Assembly: GCA_024509875.1 (NCBI GenBank)
Contig: JAMPIV010019862.1
Span: 310,001-374,000, forward strand
Length of the DNA stretch: 64,000 nucleotides
DNA from: Oreohelix idahoensis
Taxonomy: Eukaryota > Mollusca > Gastropoda > Stylommatophora > Oreohelicidae
Reading direction: 5' to 3'
Within the stretch, counting starts at the first letter, position 1. Each line of letters opens with the position of its first letter. Position numbers and translations under genes: made by a program. Below the pieces are notes generated by a model, which was given only the letters and a program-made list of their open reading frames with translations, was not told the DNA's origin and did no database searches. Positions 1 to 13,080 of this stretch are shown one piece after another.

Positions 1-2061
1 CTGAAAGCAGGGACACATGCAACACTAAACACGCGTCGCGCGATACACAATTGCTGCCATCACGCGTGTAAGGCCACATGCACTAGCTTTTTTCAAATCG
101 ACAGTGATAAAAACACTACCCATACCAGAGTTAGGTTTTAAAAACTTACAAAATTCTTATTAGGAAATATGACATTATACTGGTTTACGTTTGAAAACAT
201 GACAGTACCCAGACACCCTAAAGTTTGGAAGTGAGGAGGTAGTAACAGCACGACTATCCTAGAAGAAAATGCATATTGGCTCCATTAAATATATATTTGG
301 GTTCCTTAGGACTTGCTGACAAATAATATGTTAAACGTTACGCAAATAGTCTAGGAATTAACAAATTATAGCCAAAAGAAAATAGTGGGGGTGCCTGACA
401 GCATGAAATCATTTCTGCTCATAAAATTTTTTTATAACGTGTTTGAAAAACATTACGTTACGGAAATAGCCTACCATGTTAACTCCTATTTGATTGGAGC
501 GCAATAAATGTAAGGCTAAACACGATTAGTCGGGCTATAAATACTAGTTTAGTTGTTAGGGGAAACGTGAGAAGGGTAATATTTTTTGAAAAGTAGGTGA
601 ACATGGCATGATTGGTTAGAGCTGCCAATATACTCAATTCAGGGCGTCTGTTCCGGGCCACATCTTGTAATAAACCTACTAAGAAACAGTGCGTTGAGCA
701 CCAGTGCATAATTTTTCTAAATAAAAGCCTGGGACAGAGGCAGATCGGAAGTTGTGCCTATTCATTGCCAGTCAACGAAACTGTTTATTTTTCCATGAAT
801 TGTGGTAAGCTTGAAATATTTGATATCTTTTAATGAAAATTGAATGTAAATTGATAATTTATGTCTGTATATATGTGTGGTTCAGTAGCGAACATGAGGT
901 GAAGCATATATAGTGCTCCAACCTGAACAGAAGGTGTCGGAGGAAAGTAAAACTACATGGAATTGCCAAGCAGTACACTGACACCTATATTATTGACTAG
1001 AAAGAAATAATGCTGGAATTGCAGAGGCGTAGTAACCATTAGGGAGGAATATACTGGTGAAAATTGTTTCAGATGAAGATAGCAGTTGGCCTACCGCTCT
1101 GAACTCAGTGTTTGTTATGTATTGTGCTCAGTGTAGAAATAGAGTATAAATTAGTTCTGAAGTAGGAGGTACAACCTTCTTGTTTCAGGGATTGTGGTCC
1201 TAAAGCTATTGAGCAGTACCTGGTCAGAGCTTTGCTGAATCCAGAGGCGGACAGCATCCTCCTTGGTCCATATAGCAAACAGTGAGGTGTCTCCAGAACA
1301 CAGGGGAGCAATCGAGCAGAGGAGTCTTTTCCTGCCGCCATCACGAAAGTTAAGCCTATGTGGCCAGCGGAGCTCAACATTATGTATACCCCCCTTAAAC
1401 TGACATTGTATTAAAATAAGAGGGGAAATTAATTGTTTTAATGAAAGGAACTGAGAACATCTCCAATACTAGTTCCAACAGAAACAAACACGTGAAGTCA
1501 TGATGACAAATAACAACATAGCTTAAAAAAACAAAACCAGTATTACCTCATATTACTACTACACAACTGACACACATATGATAATATTAATAAAATATGT
1601 CACTACAAGATTCATATTGATAAATTCTATATATATATAACTTATAATTGAAATTGATTGTGATTCCTGGTTCACTTTGTATTTGAATCAGGACACATAT
1701 ATATTAATGAAAAGTGCTTAATACATATTGATATTTGAAAATTTACCAGTGACTCATTTAAGATAGTCTTATAGAATGGTACATGTGTGTGAGTGTCACA
1801 GTGTTGTCAAGTGTGGTGGAATAAATTGACTTGTTTATCTGTCTGTTGTTGTTGTGACTTACACTTCATCATATACATACCCTAGACATTCAACGTAGTC
1901 ATCACTATATTCAAGAATAATTCTGACTGAGGTATAAATATGTGGTAGCAAGTAAGGTCATCTATAATACACTACCCTTATTAGATATAGATACCTTCAC
2001 AGCTGATCTCAGTCAGTACACTAAGTCCCCTATAAATATTTATATATATCCCACTTTACCA
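1..2061 (+). repeat. 5' LTR of E1 (left end cut by window)
   Basis: It matches 6016-8079 with only a handful of visible differences, such as one TA unit, single-base changes and a two-base indel in a C run. The right boundary is the last shared bases TTACCA at 2061. ORFs inside it (for example 612-833 and 1105-1380) recur at the same place in the other LTR and resemble no protein I recognise. Confidence 0.85.
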
Positions 2062-2067
2062 TATATA

Positions 2068-2085
2068 TGGGGTCTCGCTCTCGGG
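2068..2085 (+). other. Candidate primer-binding site of E1
   Basis: Six bases after the LTR end lies TGGGGTCTCGCTCTCGGG. Its complement reads like a tRNA 3' end (…CCCGAGAGCGAGACCCCA), followed upstream by a T-loop-like TTCAAAAT. It partly resembles tRNA-Pro. Identity of the primer tRNA is inferred, not established. Confidence 0.5.
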
Positions 2086-2267
2086 ATTTTGAATCTTTCC
2101 CTATTAAAAATATTGGGAGAAATTCACTTCAGGAAATAATAAGAATTAAAAAGTATCCTTGGGTGGAATTAAATAAGGTTGAGCTCTCAGTGCCTGTGGT
2201 GTCATTAAATAAATAATTATAGATTATATTGTTTAGTTAGATATTATTTACATTTACCTGTTAGAAA

Positions 2268-3450
2268 ATGGCGGACCTGGCCAAATTTCGATCTGCTGCT
2301 GTACAGACTGCAAAAGAGTTAGGAATGGACGGGCAAATTATGATTTCTTATGTCACTGCTGAATGTGACAAATATATTGAACGGGAAGAAAGAAGATTAG
2401 AAAAAGAGGCCGAAAGAAAGTTAGAGGCTGAAAAGGAAATTAAGAAGATACAATCTGAGGCTGAGACTAAGAGGTTGCAGATTGAGGCTGACAAAGAGGC
2501 TAAGAAATTGGAAGTAGAGGAAAGAAGATTGGCTGCAGAAAGGGAAGCAGAAAAGGAGGAGAAGAGATTACAAAGGGAACATGAGTTACGACTAAGGGAG
2601 TTTGAGTTTCAAGGCCATGCTCCTGAAAATGGTGCCAGTCCCTTTACCCCTGATGTCACCTTTACCCCTGATGTCACTGCTAGTCAGGGAGCCTCAACCT
2701 CAGCTATGAATTTTCATTTAGATCATTTCGTTGAGAAAGACGATGATATTGAGAGCTATCTAAATAGATATGAACTATTAGCTACCACATATGGGTTAGA
2801 GAGAGAAAGGTGGAGCTTAAAGTTATCTCAAGGACTTCGTGGGGCAGCTTATGAAGTTTTTGCTAAAATGAGCAGAGGTGATCAGGAAAATTATGACATG
2901 CTAAAGCAGGCTCTTTTGTTAAGATATGAAAAGAACGCAGAATTTTATAGGAAAAAATTTAGGAATGCTAAACTACTGTCAGGTGAAACCTATCACCAGT
3001 TCTCTGCACGAATAGAGACATACTTGGAGAAATGGACTTCTCTGGGGAAAACCCAAGATCTTAAGGAAATGGTCCTTATAGAGCAATTAAGAGAGTCCAT
3101 GGCTCCAGACCTGAAAGTTTCTCATGGAACAAGGTGCAGAGAGGCTGGGTGAGTTGCTAAATGTTGCTGAAAGGTATCAAGCAGCTCAAGCAGAGGTAAC
3201 AGGTAATAAAAAGAAACAGGTGGATAACTTTAGGGCACCACAGAACTTAATAAATTTGATCCTAGGGATCAAAACAAAGGTAAGCACCAGTTTGATAGGC
3301 CACGGTATGACAATAAAAATAAAACCCCACAATTCGATGACAGGAAATATGATGAAAGAAAATCTTTCAACCAAGGAAAAAGGTGGTGTAAGAATTGTCA
3401 GATGAACAATCATGACACTGACCATTGTAGAAGGAAACCTGTGTATATGG
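2268..3450 (+). pseudogene. Gag of E1, frameshifted, with SCAN-like capsid segment and CCHC knuckle
   Basis: The ORF starts at ATG 2268 with a short helical N-terminus (MADLAKFRS). A charged coiled coil of E/K/R heptads follows (residues about 40-120). A capsid-like domain comes next (about 150-285) and contains QFSARIETYLEKW and EMVLIEQLRE; this pattern resembles the SCAN domain, which has been proposed to derive from Gmr1-like Gag. The frame stops at 3152. It continues in another frame from about 3124 to 3405 and returns to the first frame around 3390, where a CCHC zinc knuckle (C-x2-C-x4-H-x4-C) lies at about 3388-3424. At least two frameshifts make it non-functional as one protein. A nucleocapsid zinc knuckle and a coiled-coil N-terminus are usual Gag parts; the SCAN likeness is by eye. 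Confidence 0.8.
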
Positions 3451-5210
3451 CCACCCTTCAGGTCAGGTCGACCTCAAGACAGGAGGAGGATATTATGTTG
3501 GATACCACTCCAGAAGAGATGAGGAAGGCACAGGCTGGGGATAAGACCCTCAAGCCTTGTTTCAGGAAATTGTCAACTTGTCATACAACTCCAGGCAAGG
3601 GAGATTTTTACATGAAAAACAAGTTGATGTATAGGAAGACTGGAGCTAGATCCAAAGGTCAGGGACAGCTGGTACTTCCTAAAAGATATAGGGCAGACTT
3701 AATAAGGAGCCTACATGTGAAACCAGATGGGGACCATGAGAAGATAGGTACCATCATTCAAAAGGTGGCTCACAATTATTATAGGCACAAAGCAAGATGG
3801 GACATTGAGAATTTTGTAGAAAGGTGTAGCATAGCACATGAGGGAACACCCACAAGTGGGAACATGGATCAGGACCTGGACACGCCACGGGGCAACCGTA
3901 GGCCTGACAATAGAAGGAAAAATAAATTTGATAAAGTGGACCAAATGGAATGGGAAGCCCCCTTTTCACGGACAAGCTTCACTTAACTGTTTTACAATGG
4001 CCACTATGCGGAGAGTGCAAAAAGATGTCTTACCCCAGGATAAGCCGAAAATCCCTCAATCGGACTTAAACAAACTGGAGGAAGAGGATGTAGAGAGGAA
4101 ATCTCTCATCAAGAATTTTAAGTGGGGAGACAGCCCCAAGAAAAGAATTGGTAGCGGTCGTTTTGTGCATGAAAATTCTGGGAAGAAAAATCATCACTAT
4201 AGCGCTTCCAGTGGAAGAGACCATATCGGTGCATGGACAAATAGGTCCACACAATTAAAGGTCCATATGTAACGCTGTTAAGAACGTGGACTGATGAAAA
4301 AGCAGAGGAAAATATTACATCCTCATACCAATATGTGAATGAGCTGACCACTCGTTTAAAAACTGGCTGGAAACTTGCCAATGAAAATTTGAAACAAGCC
4401 AGGAAGAAACATGCTGCCTATTATAACAGGAAGGCGAAAGACAGAGATTTGGCTGTGGGAGAGAAGGTACTGCTTCTTCTACCTGGTAGTCAGAATAAGT
4501 TACAAATTGGATGGCAAGGTCCATATACAGTTCTAGAGAAGGTGTCTAGAACAAATTATAAGATAGATAAGAAGGGGAAAGAAAAAATCTATCATGTGAA
4601 TCTCCTGAAGAAATATTTGGAAAGAGAACATCAGGAAGAGACACACTTGTTGACCTTGTCTATCGCCATGGAGATGAAAAAGGAACCACTTTCATCATTT
4701 GAATATCCATTACACCCCTGTGAGACAGCGGCACAGGTGAAAATCAGTACACATTTAACGAAAACTCAGAAAGAGAGAGTGCAACAGGTTCTAGATAATC
4801 ATACAGAGGTGTTAACAGACCGCCCAGGGCATACAAACTTATTGGAATATGATATGAAACTGATAGACCCCACACCTGTCTGTATGAAACCATATTCGAT
4901 TCCTTTTGCTAAGGAGAAAGCTTTGAAGGAAGAGATAGACTATTTGTTGAAGGAAGGAATTATTTCACACAGTGAATCTTCGTATAGTTCCGGTGTTGTA
5001 CTCTTAAGGAAGCCCTCTGGAGAACATAGACTCTGTATAGATTACAGGAGACTGAATGCTATTACAGAAGGACAGGTGGATCCATTGCCGGATACAAATC
5101 AGTTGTTTGCCAGGCTAAATAAAGCTAAATATTTCTCAAGGGTGGATCTGAGTAAAGGCTACTATCAGATTCCAGTAAAACCTGAGATCAGACAAACTTG
5201 TTGGATGTAA
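3451..5210 (+). pseudogene. Pol remnant of E1: integrase zinc region, GPY module, then partial RT
   Basis: In 3402-3986 the residues around LVLPKRYRADLIRSLHV match the start of the retroviral integrase H2C2 domain, but the expected second Cys pair is degraded. The stretch 3990-4330 is out of frame and shows no DDE core. ORF 4335-5210 contains the integrase C-terminal GPY/F module (IGWQGPYTVLEKV, about residue 58) and then the linker typical of gypsy RTs (LTDRPGHTN). RT motifs follow: SSYSSGVVLLRKPSGEHR, CIDYRRLNAIT and FSRVDLSKGYYQIP. The frame ends at 5210, before the YxDD motif, and RNase H is absent. No protease DSG motif was found. Integrase parts upstream of RT indicate the Gmr1-like order. 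Confidence 0.8.
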
Positions 5211-5666
5211 ACAATTCGGAGGAACGTAATGAATCCCTGAGTTGCCTCTTTGATTGAGGATATTCCGAATGTTTCATACAGGCTAATAAGAAGATTATGG
5301 GATCCACTACGAAAACTCTGCTATCACCAGGTATATGTTATCTCCTCATAACGTACATTTTGAGGAAAATCTAATGTTCTCTGGACATGTCATTGCGCAG
5401 ACTCAGAGAAGAGAAATGGTGAATACGGGTTGTGAAGCAGCATTAAGACAAGCAGTCACACTTGCGGCTGTTCAGTAACATAACCGAAAAATATTATTGG
5501 TTGTAGAGGTCTGAGGCAGATTTCATGAGTAGTGCCTACTCTGAATGGACCCAACTACATAAAACCATGATAGCACTACAGCAGAGTAAAGTCAAGTTGA
5601 CTTACATTTATCTATGTGTATATAGAATAAAGGACTGACATAAGATGTCTGTTTTAAGAGGGGAGA
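5211..5666 (+). other. Degenerate 3' interior of E1 ending in a polypurine tract
   Basis: No readable coding sequence; the rest of RT and all of RNase H appear deleted. The last bases, AAGAGGGGAGA at 5656-5666, form a polypurine tract abutting the TGTC start of the 3' LTR. This is the usual plus-strand primer of an LTR element. Confidence 0.7.
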
Positions 5667-8079
5667 TGTCGTGAAATATTCTAATCCACATATATAAATT
5701 ATCACGTAAATGTAAAGCCTAACACATAAATTCAATAAAAGGAAAGAAGAATGGTAAAGAACAGTGCTGTCACAATGACTGTACGCGAAATCCCCCTTGT
5801 TTTCTCCTGCGTCTGCAAATTGTAACGTTTCACGTTGATAGTAAAAGCCTACTGCTTCAATACCCGCTTTCTACGATAAAAACATGTGCTGCATTTCTAA
5901 GAAAAACCTTGAGATACGCAGGTCGACCTAGATTTAAAATTCCATTCATGTCTTTTTATACACTACGTTACCTAAAACGAAAGACAGATGGACTAAAGAT
6001 AGAAAGAAGGGAGGGCTGAAAGCAGGGACACATGCAACACTAAACACGCGTCGCGCGATACACAATTGCTGCCATCACGCGTGTAAGGCCACATGCACTA
6101 GCTTTTTTTCAAATCGACAGTGATAAAAACACTACCCATACCAGAGTTAGGTTTTAAAAACTTACAAAATTCTTATTAGGAAATATGACATTATACTGGT
6201 TTACGTTTGAAAACATGACAGTACCCAGACACCCTAAAGTTTGGAAGTGAGGAGGTAGTAACAGCACGACTATCCTAGAAGAAAATGCATATTGGCTCCA
6301 TTAAATATATATATTTGGGTTCCTTAGGACTTGCTGACAAATAATATGTTAAACGTTACGCAAATAGTCTAGGAATTAACAAATTATAGCCAAAAGAAAA
6401 TAGTGGGGGTGCCTGACAGCATGAAATCATTTCTGCTCATAAAATTTTTTTTATAACGTGTTTGAAAAACATTACGTTACGGAAATAGCCTACCATGTTA
6501 ACTCCTATTTGATTGGAGCGCAATAAATGTAAGGCTAAACACGATTAGTCGGGCTATAAATACTAGTTTAGTTGTTAGGGGAAACGTGAGAAGGGTAATA
6601 TTTTTTGAAAAGTAGGTGAACATGGCATGATTGGTTAGAGCTGCCAATATACTCAATTCAGGGCGTCTGTTCCGGGCCACATCTTGTAATAAACCTACTA
6701 AGAAACAGTGCGTTGAGCACCAGTGCATAATTTTTCTAAATAAAAGCCTGGGACAGAGGCAGATCGGAAGTTGTGCCTATTCATTGCCAGTCAACGAAAC
6801 TGTTTATTTTTCCATGAATTGTGGTAAGCTTGAAATATTTGATATCTTTTAATGAAAATTGAATGTAAATTGATAATTTATGTCTGTATATATGTGTGGT
6901 TCAGTAGCGAACATGAGGTGAAGCATATATAGTGCTCCAACCTGAACAGAAGGTGTCGGAGGAAAGTAAAACTACATGGAATTGCCAAGCAGTACACTGA
7001 CACCTATATTATTGACTAGAAAGAAATAATGCTGGAATTGCAGAGGCGTAGTAACCATTAGGGAGGAATATACTGGTGAAAATTGTTTCAGATGAAGATA
7101 GCAGTTGGCCTACCGCTCTGAACTCAGTGTTTGTTATGTATTGTGCTCAGTGTAGAAATAGAGTATAAATTAGTTCTGAAGTAGGAGGTACAACCTTCTT
7201 GTTTCAGGGACTGTGGTCCTAAAGCTATTGAGCAGTACCTGGTCAGAGCTTTGCTGAATCCAGAGGCGGACAGCATCCTCCTTGGTCCATATAGCAAACA
7301 GTGAGGTGTCTCCAGAACACAGGGGAGCAATCGAGCAGAGGAGTCTTTTCCTGCCGCCATCACGAAAGTTAAGCCTATGTGGCCAGCGGAGCTCAACATT
7401 ATGTATACCCCTTAAACTGACATTGTATTAAAATAAGAGGGGAAATTAATTGTTTTAATGAAAGGAACTGAGAACATCTCCAATACTAGTTCCAACAGAA
7501 ACAAACACGTGAAGTCATGATGACACATAACAACATAGCTTAAAAAAAAAAAAACCAGTATTACCTCATATTACTACTACACAACTGACACACATATGAT
7601 AATATTAATAAAATATGTCACTACAAGATTCATATTGATAAATTCTATATATATATAACTTATAATTGAAATTGATTGTGATTCCTGGTTCACTTTGTAT
7701 TTGAATCAGGACACATATATATTAATGAAAAGTGCTTAATACATATTGATATTTGAAAATTTACCAGTGACTCATTTAAGATAGTCTTATAGAATGGTAC
7801 ATGTGTGTGAGTGTCACAGTGTTGTCAAGTGTGGTGGAATAAATTGACTTGTTTATCTGTCTGTTGTTGTTGTGACTTACACTTCATCATATACATACCC
7901 TAGACATTCAACGTAGTCATCACTATATTCAAGAATAATTCTGACTGAGGTATAAATATGTGGTAGCAAGTAAGGTCATCTATAATACACTACCCTTTTT
8001 AGATATAGATACCTTCACAGCTGATCTCAGTCAGTACACTAAGTCCCCTATAAATATTTATATATATCCCACTTTACCA
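5667..8079 (+). repeat. 3' LTR of E1 (2413 bp)
   Basis: It begins TGTCGTGAAATATTC after the polypurine tract and ends …TTACCA. Positions 6016-8079 repeat 1-2061 nearly perfectly, so only the first 349 bp lack a partner in the window. Confidence 0.85.
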
Positions 8080-9029
8080 CAGCTGCAACAAATAAGCCAC
8101 GCAACTGGTGCGCTTTAAATGACTACTGTTCTTGGTTCCTCCTGACCAAGCAGGTCATGTAGATCTAAGCTACAAAATCAGCCGCACGAAGGGCGGGCTA
8201 TTTCAAAATATCTAAACTCAGTCTCTTCCATGTAATATCTCTCCGTACTCGGAGAAAGCCACCTTAGCAATTAAGTTCTTGACTACACATGAGCCGTACA
8301 AGCAGCGAGGTTTTCAAAATGGCAAACATCAGTCTCTCCTATTTAATATATCTCCTCACTCGGAGAAAGCCATCTTAATAATGTTCTTGACTTCTCGTGA
8401 CCAGACAGGTCATGTAGATCTAAGCTACAAAGGAATAAGCCGTACAAGCGGCAAGGTTTTCAACAATGGCTAACACCAGTCTCCTCTACTCAGTACGTCT
8501 CCTCACTCGGAGAAAGCCATCTTAATAACGTTCTTGACTACAAGATAAGATTCAAAAGTCTCTTTACCTGACTGCCGTCAGAAATAAATCACAACACATT
8601 TTTCACTTCCATGGCTATACAGACACCAGCCAGAATTATAACGGGAAAACTTAAATAACTTTTAACACCTAAAAGGCTCCATTCCCCAAAAATATAGACA
8701 GAGACGAGCGCTGACTTCTTGTCAGCCCGGAGACTTCACATTGACTGCCAGAAGATCAGTCTTCAATTCCCCTCGCAAGTTCATTGCGCATGCGTAAGCC
8801 CTAAGTAGAGCTAGACACGGAACAATCCAGACCTTTCCGTGAAAACAGAGCAAGACCGCTCCATATATGGCCAAGTGTATGAACGATATCCTAATATAGA
8901 CATACAGAATAATGGACATTGTCCAGACAAGGGAGATAACAGATAAATCTCACCCTGAACTAAAAATATATAATTAATGGTTTCCCTTAGATCACAGAAT
9001 AAAAAGTACATATATTCCTATCTGTAACA
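8080..9029 (-). repeat. Probable 3' LTR of a further minus-strand LTR element
   Basis: Read on the minus strand, a T-rich tract, a G-rich polypurine tract and GGTGCGGTAAAC (9030-9060) are followed by TGTTACAGATAGG. This closely parallels the junction CCCGGGAGGGTGCGGTAA|TGTTACGC before the LTRs of the inner dimer. The LTR would start at 9029 and run leftward. Its far end next to E1 is not defined and no partner LTR is in the window, so the element is partial. Confidence 0.45.
8245..8545. repeat. Imperfect tandem repeats, about 110-150 bp period
   Basis: The block CTCGGAGAAAGCCA recurs at about 8248, 8359 and 8506, each followed by a form of TTAATAA(C/T)GTTCTTGACT. A second shared block, GGTCATGTAGATCTAAGCTAC, occurs at about 8154 and 8408. 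Copies are diverged and lie within the candidate LTR. Confidence 0.6.
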
Positions 9030-10176
9030 GTTTACCGCACCCCCCGGGGAAAAAAAATGATAACATCATTTTTTTTGGGGAAAAAAAATTACAATGACTG
9101 GAAAACAAAGGAGGGCGGAAGCATACACATATCTACCTTCAAGTATACTCTAAATATAAAGTCATTAACACAAAGGTATAAATAGTAGGGAGAAAAAGGT
9201 AGAGAAGGACGACAAGTAAACAAAGGCAAGATGAGATATGCAAAGAAGGAGAAAAGGAAAAGACAAGGATTATGACATGGTAATCAGATACAATAAACAA
9301 TGCATGACATCAATGCATATCATAATAATATATAACCGTGTACATGACAAACCCTAATAAACATACACCAAAACAAAAATCAAGAGCACGATAGTCTAGA
9401 CAACCAGCCTACCACGCATAAATGACACGCAGCTAGAGGGCATTTACACGTACATCGCCAAAACATAAGGCCATAATGACGCACAATGGAGCGTCGGGTG
9501 AGAACAGAAACTTTAGAGAAACTATGTTCTCACAATCGCTCTATGAAGTGCTGGGAAAATTACATACATATGACTTTCATAAATTCCCCCCCCCCCCCCC
9601 CCCCAAATACAATATAGCCATATTTCGCAATAATAAATGACAAAAAATAGAGGTGTCATTACGATATTATTCTTTTAACATTAATATACAACAGTATAGA
9701 GACACCTATATATCCTCGAAAGGTTATGATTACAAAGTAACATATATTTAACATAATATCATATGACAATGTACAACAATGTTAACTAACAAGTAGGAAT
9801 CCTCGATGTAGTCAGGAGTTCCAAAGCATAGTGTACTATAATGAGATCCATAGACATCAATAGAAGCATCCAACGCTAAATGAAAAGCAAGGACGTCACA
9901 TCTTAACACAGCTGGCAAGCTGTTGACACTCTCCATATCACAGCCTGATTTGCTGTGAGAAAATACAAATGATACACTCTGTTTGATAACCGTAGGATTT
10001 TATAATCTGTAACATTCAATCCTACATTTTTATATATAAAATGTGGCTATGTAAACTTTTGGCCCATGTATGGATATAGTCAAACCTTCCGCTGTTACAG
10101 AGAAAGTTGAACAGACTATTCTAGAGTCTTAACTTAACAGGATCATATACATGTAGCACTCGAGTGTTAATCTATA
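9030..10176. other. Non-coding stretch, probable interior of the minus-strand element
   Basis: No convincing ORF on either strand. It contains the candidate minus-strand polypurine tract at its left edge, a 19-base poly-C run at 9586-9604 and AT-rich sequence. It would be the pre-insertion flank of the outer element and should continue at 37589. Confidence 0.4.
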
Positions 10177-10181
10177 ACCAC
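10177..10181. repeat. Target-site duplication, left copy (outer element)
   Basis: ACCAC immediately before the TGTCGTGG start of the left LTR. The same five bases follow the right LTR at 37584-37588. Confidence 0.85.
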
Positions 10182-13080
10182 TGTCGTGGTTGAGTTAGAG
10201 TGTAGAGTATTTGTCGAGTTGGACAACTGTAGTGAAATCGACAAGGGATAGTGGACTGACAGAGTTATAGATTACACTTTAGATAAGGTGTAAATAGGAG
10301 ATGGACTTGAGACAACCTGGAAGAAGATTTACCAAAATGATCTCTCTCTCCAAGCCTCAACTCACTTATGTCTGTCTAAGCACCTCCCGTTCTCTCTCTT
10401 TTCTCTTATCATACATAGAGATTATAGTAAAGAGCTAAAAATACAAATATGGATGGAAAGGTCGTGAACAGCGCATTAATAAATGTGTAAAATTTATTAA
10501 AGAAGAAAAGCATGAAAATAATGCATATCATCACAACAACATAAAATTACATCAATAATCAAATATTCATCAATAATCCTATACACCAACAACCACACAC
10601 ACACAGATCACCATTCATAAAACCCGTAGAACACAAAGAGATAAATAATCGAGTGACAGTCCTTCGGTTTTCGGGGACCAGCTGAAGTAACTCCAGTAAG
10701 TGGTGTTTTCGTATATATCCTTCATCGGTGATGGAATTAACCTGAATAACATCCCTGTATAGGCGCTATCGTTGGTGACCCCCCTACTGGCGCGAGTTGG
10801 GCTGGGGAACGCTGTTTATCTCCTGCTGACCAACTGATTGAACTGGGCGACAGCCTGTCTGCTTTTCGGGGACCAAATGTACTAGCTCCAGGAAGTGAAT
10901 TACTTGTAGATCCTTCGTGAGGGACTAGCCTACAAAACTTTCTTTGTTGGTGCTAAACGTTGGTGACTCCCCTTATAGCGCGAGTTGGGCTGGAACTCTG
11001 TCCATAGATGGCTGTTCATACGTGCGAGGTTTTAAGTATCCAGGAAATACACCAGAAGAAGTCACTTGAGGACACAGAGACCCAGGCGCGCTTATCCGGC
11101 GCAAGGCTCCGCTTGGCTGTAAATCCTGTTTAAACTGGTTTGCTGTGGTTTGCTGAGTGCCCCGTTTAGGCACAAAAAAAGCGGGTGATATGGAATTCTG
11201 CTATAGGCATGCTGAGCGGGTTTGATATTCTGGACGCCGCAATGCTCTGGCTGGTAATCCAATAGGCGAGTAGAGAACTACTACTGCGTTTGGCGATTCC
11301 AGATTTAGCGTTGGCTCCGTTGCACTGCGTGAGCTTAACTTGGCGTTGACAAAAAGGGGTTTTGATTCAGGAACGGGGTTGACGATTCGTGACGCTAGCG
11401 GTATTCAGAACCCTCTAGATCGAAGAGAATATTTCGTTCTTCGCCTGACTGGAATCTGCTCTCGCGAGTCGGTCTCCCTGAAACTGAGACCCAAAAGAGA
11501 CACCCTTTTACTTCAAGCAAATAATAAATCACACTAACTTTATACAGAAAGTTTCGCTCCACTATGGGATTAAATTTATTGTAGTTATTGCTATGATAGT
11601 TTAGGGCTGTCTTTAACCATGTCTCCTGTTCCTTAAAAATATCAATTATCAACACGCACCCGCATAGGCTTAATATCTTTTGCACCCCCAGGTACCTATC
11701 AGTAAATGTTCTGACATCAAAAATCTACTCCTCTTCTCCCAATCTCAACATACAGGAAACCTAACCTGTAGTTACAGTTAAATGAATATGCTTATTCATC
11801 TTACAACATTAAATGAATTTACATAAACAGATTACAGCATTTGACATTACACAAATAAATCTTATGTCCCCTTGGGGAAATATATTAGCATTTCCACAAA
11901 ATGAGTACAAAGAAAATGCAATGTTCTTGCTATAATAATACAGTTGTGGCTAGATCATACGATATAATTATATCTATGCCTGGTGACTGCTTTCAGTGAA
12001 AGTTATAGACTAGTGCCTAGCCACACAAGTAAGCATAAAATGATCCTCCCTTGCCACTAGAAATATCTATCAAAAGGAATAAGTGCCTATCTCCTATAAT
12101 CCAGAGTTATTACCTGCATCTCACTATTCAGTTTTAAAGTGAACAATCCACACCTGACATTATCTTACAGAAATGACAGTTAATTTTGCTGACTCTTAAC
12201 CCAATGGTAAGCATTCGTGGACTGATTCTACGCCTAATATCTGTTATTGTAAGTTTAACATTTAACCCATGATAAACCGTAACAGTGTAAGCACCACTTA
12301 ATAGGCCGTAGACAGCGCTACCTTATCACTGAATAAATTACTAGGAGAAGTCCTCAGAAATAAATTCACTTCCCTAACAGATATATATATAAAAGCTAAC
12401 ATGAATCTAATATTATAATTATAAGATATGTCAACTCACCCCGAAAAATGACTAGAACATAGGCAAACACATTCTAGTACTGTGTTAAAGTTTGCCTTAT
12501 CTCATGATGGTCATCTACGGGCTAGGAAAATTTACGAATGTCTTTGTCTATTAAAACCAGTCTACTCTTATAGATCACAAGGGACGCTCCCCCCGAACCT
12601 GGCGTGCGTATTTCTACAGAAGTTCGGCGAAAGACGTAATCTAGAGTAAGACAAAAGAAATCGTGCGAAAGTTCCCCAGGTAGAGAAATGCATAACATTA
12701 TGCTCTATCTTGTCTAAGGGGCGAAAACCCAAAGATTGACCGCGATTTGTCTCCCCCTGTTTCCAGGATGCATAATATTATGATCCGAAGCAGCGTTCTG
12801 GAAGCCAAACACAGGGACCCTTTCACTCGTGATCAAAGGCTTTAAACGTAAGAGATATTCCTTTGGTCAGACCAGGTGCTGCTAGATAACATTACGTTAC
12901 CTCTACGCTGGCCGTTGAGGAATTTAGTACTAAGGCCTAACGTAAACAAAACCTCGGGGAGGGTTTGCGAAGGTGAAAAATGAAAGAAAGAAGAATACAA
13001 AATGTCTCGGAAAACAGAACATTTAAAGGAGTAATCAAATTATGGACAAGATGGTAAAATAAATTATCTTTCACGTGACA
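10182..13080 (-). repeat. 3' LTR of outer element O (2899 bp)
   Basis: It is nearly identical to 34678-37583, with scattered single-base differences, for example CATCCTCC/CATCCTTC-type changes near 10720, and a poly-C run that is six bases here and about 16 in the other copy. It ends TGTC/GACA. Confidence 0.9.

Larger units (their letters stand above)
1..8079 (+). mobile_element. Defective Gmr1-like Ty3/gypsy LTR retrotransposon E1
   Basis: The segment 1-2061 is repeated almost identically at 6016-8079, which defines two long direct LTRs around a 3.6 kb interior. The 3' LTR starts with TGTC at 5667, directly after a polypurine tract, and ends CA at 8079. The 5' LTR lacks about 349 bp that lie before the window. 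The interior holds a Gag remnant, a degraded integrase region and a partial RT. The integrase C-terminal GPY motif lies upstream of RT, the order known in Gmr1-like elements. Catalytic integrase core, most of RT and RNase H are missing or unreadable. The left target duplication is outside the window, so the insertion cannot be fully delimited. Confidence 0.85.

Noticed and set aside
479..7399. Paired small ORFs (612-833/6631-6852, 1105-1380/7124-7399) that look conserved
   Set aside because: They are duplicated only because they lie in the two LTRs of E1; no protein features.
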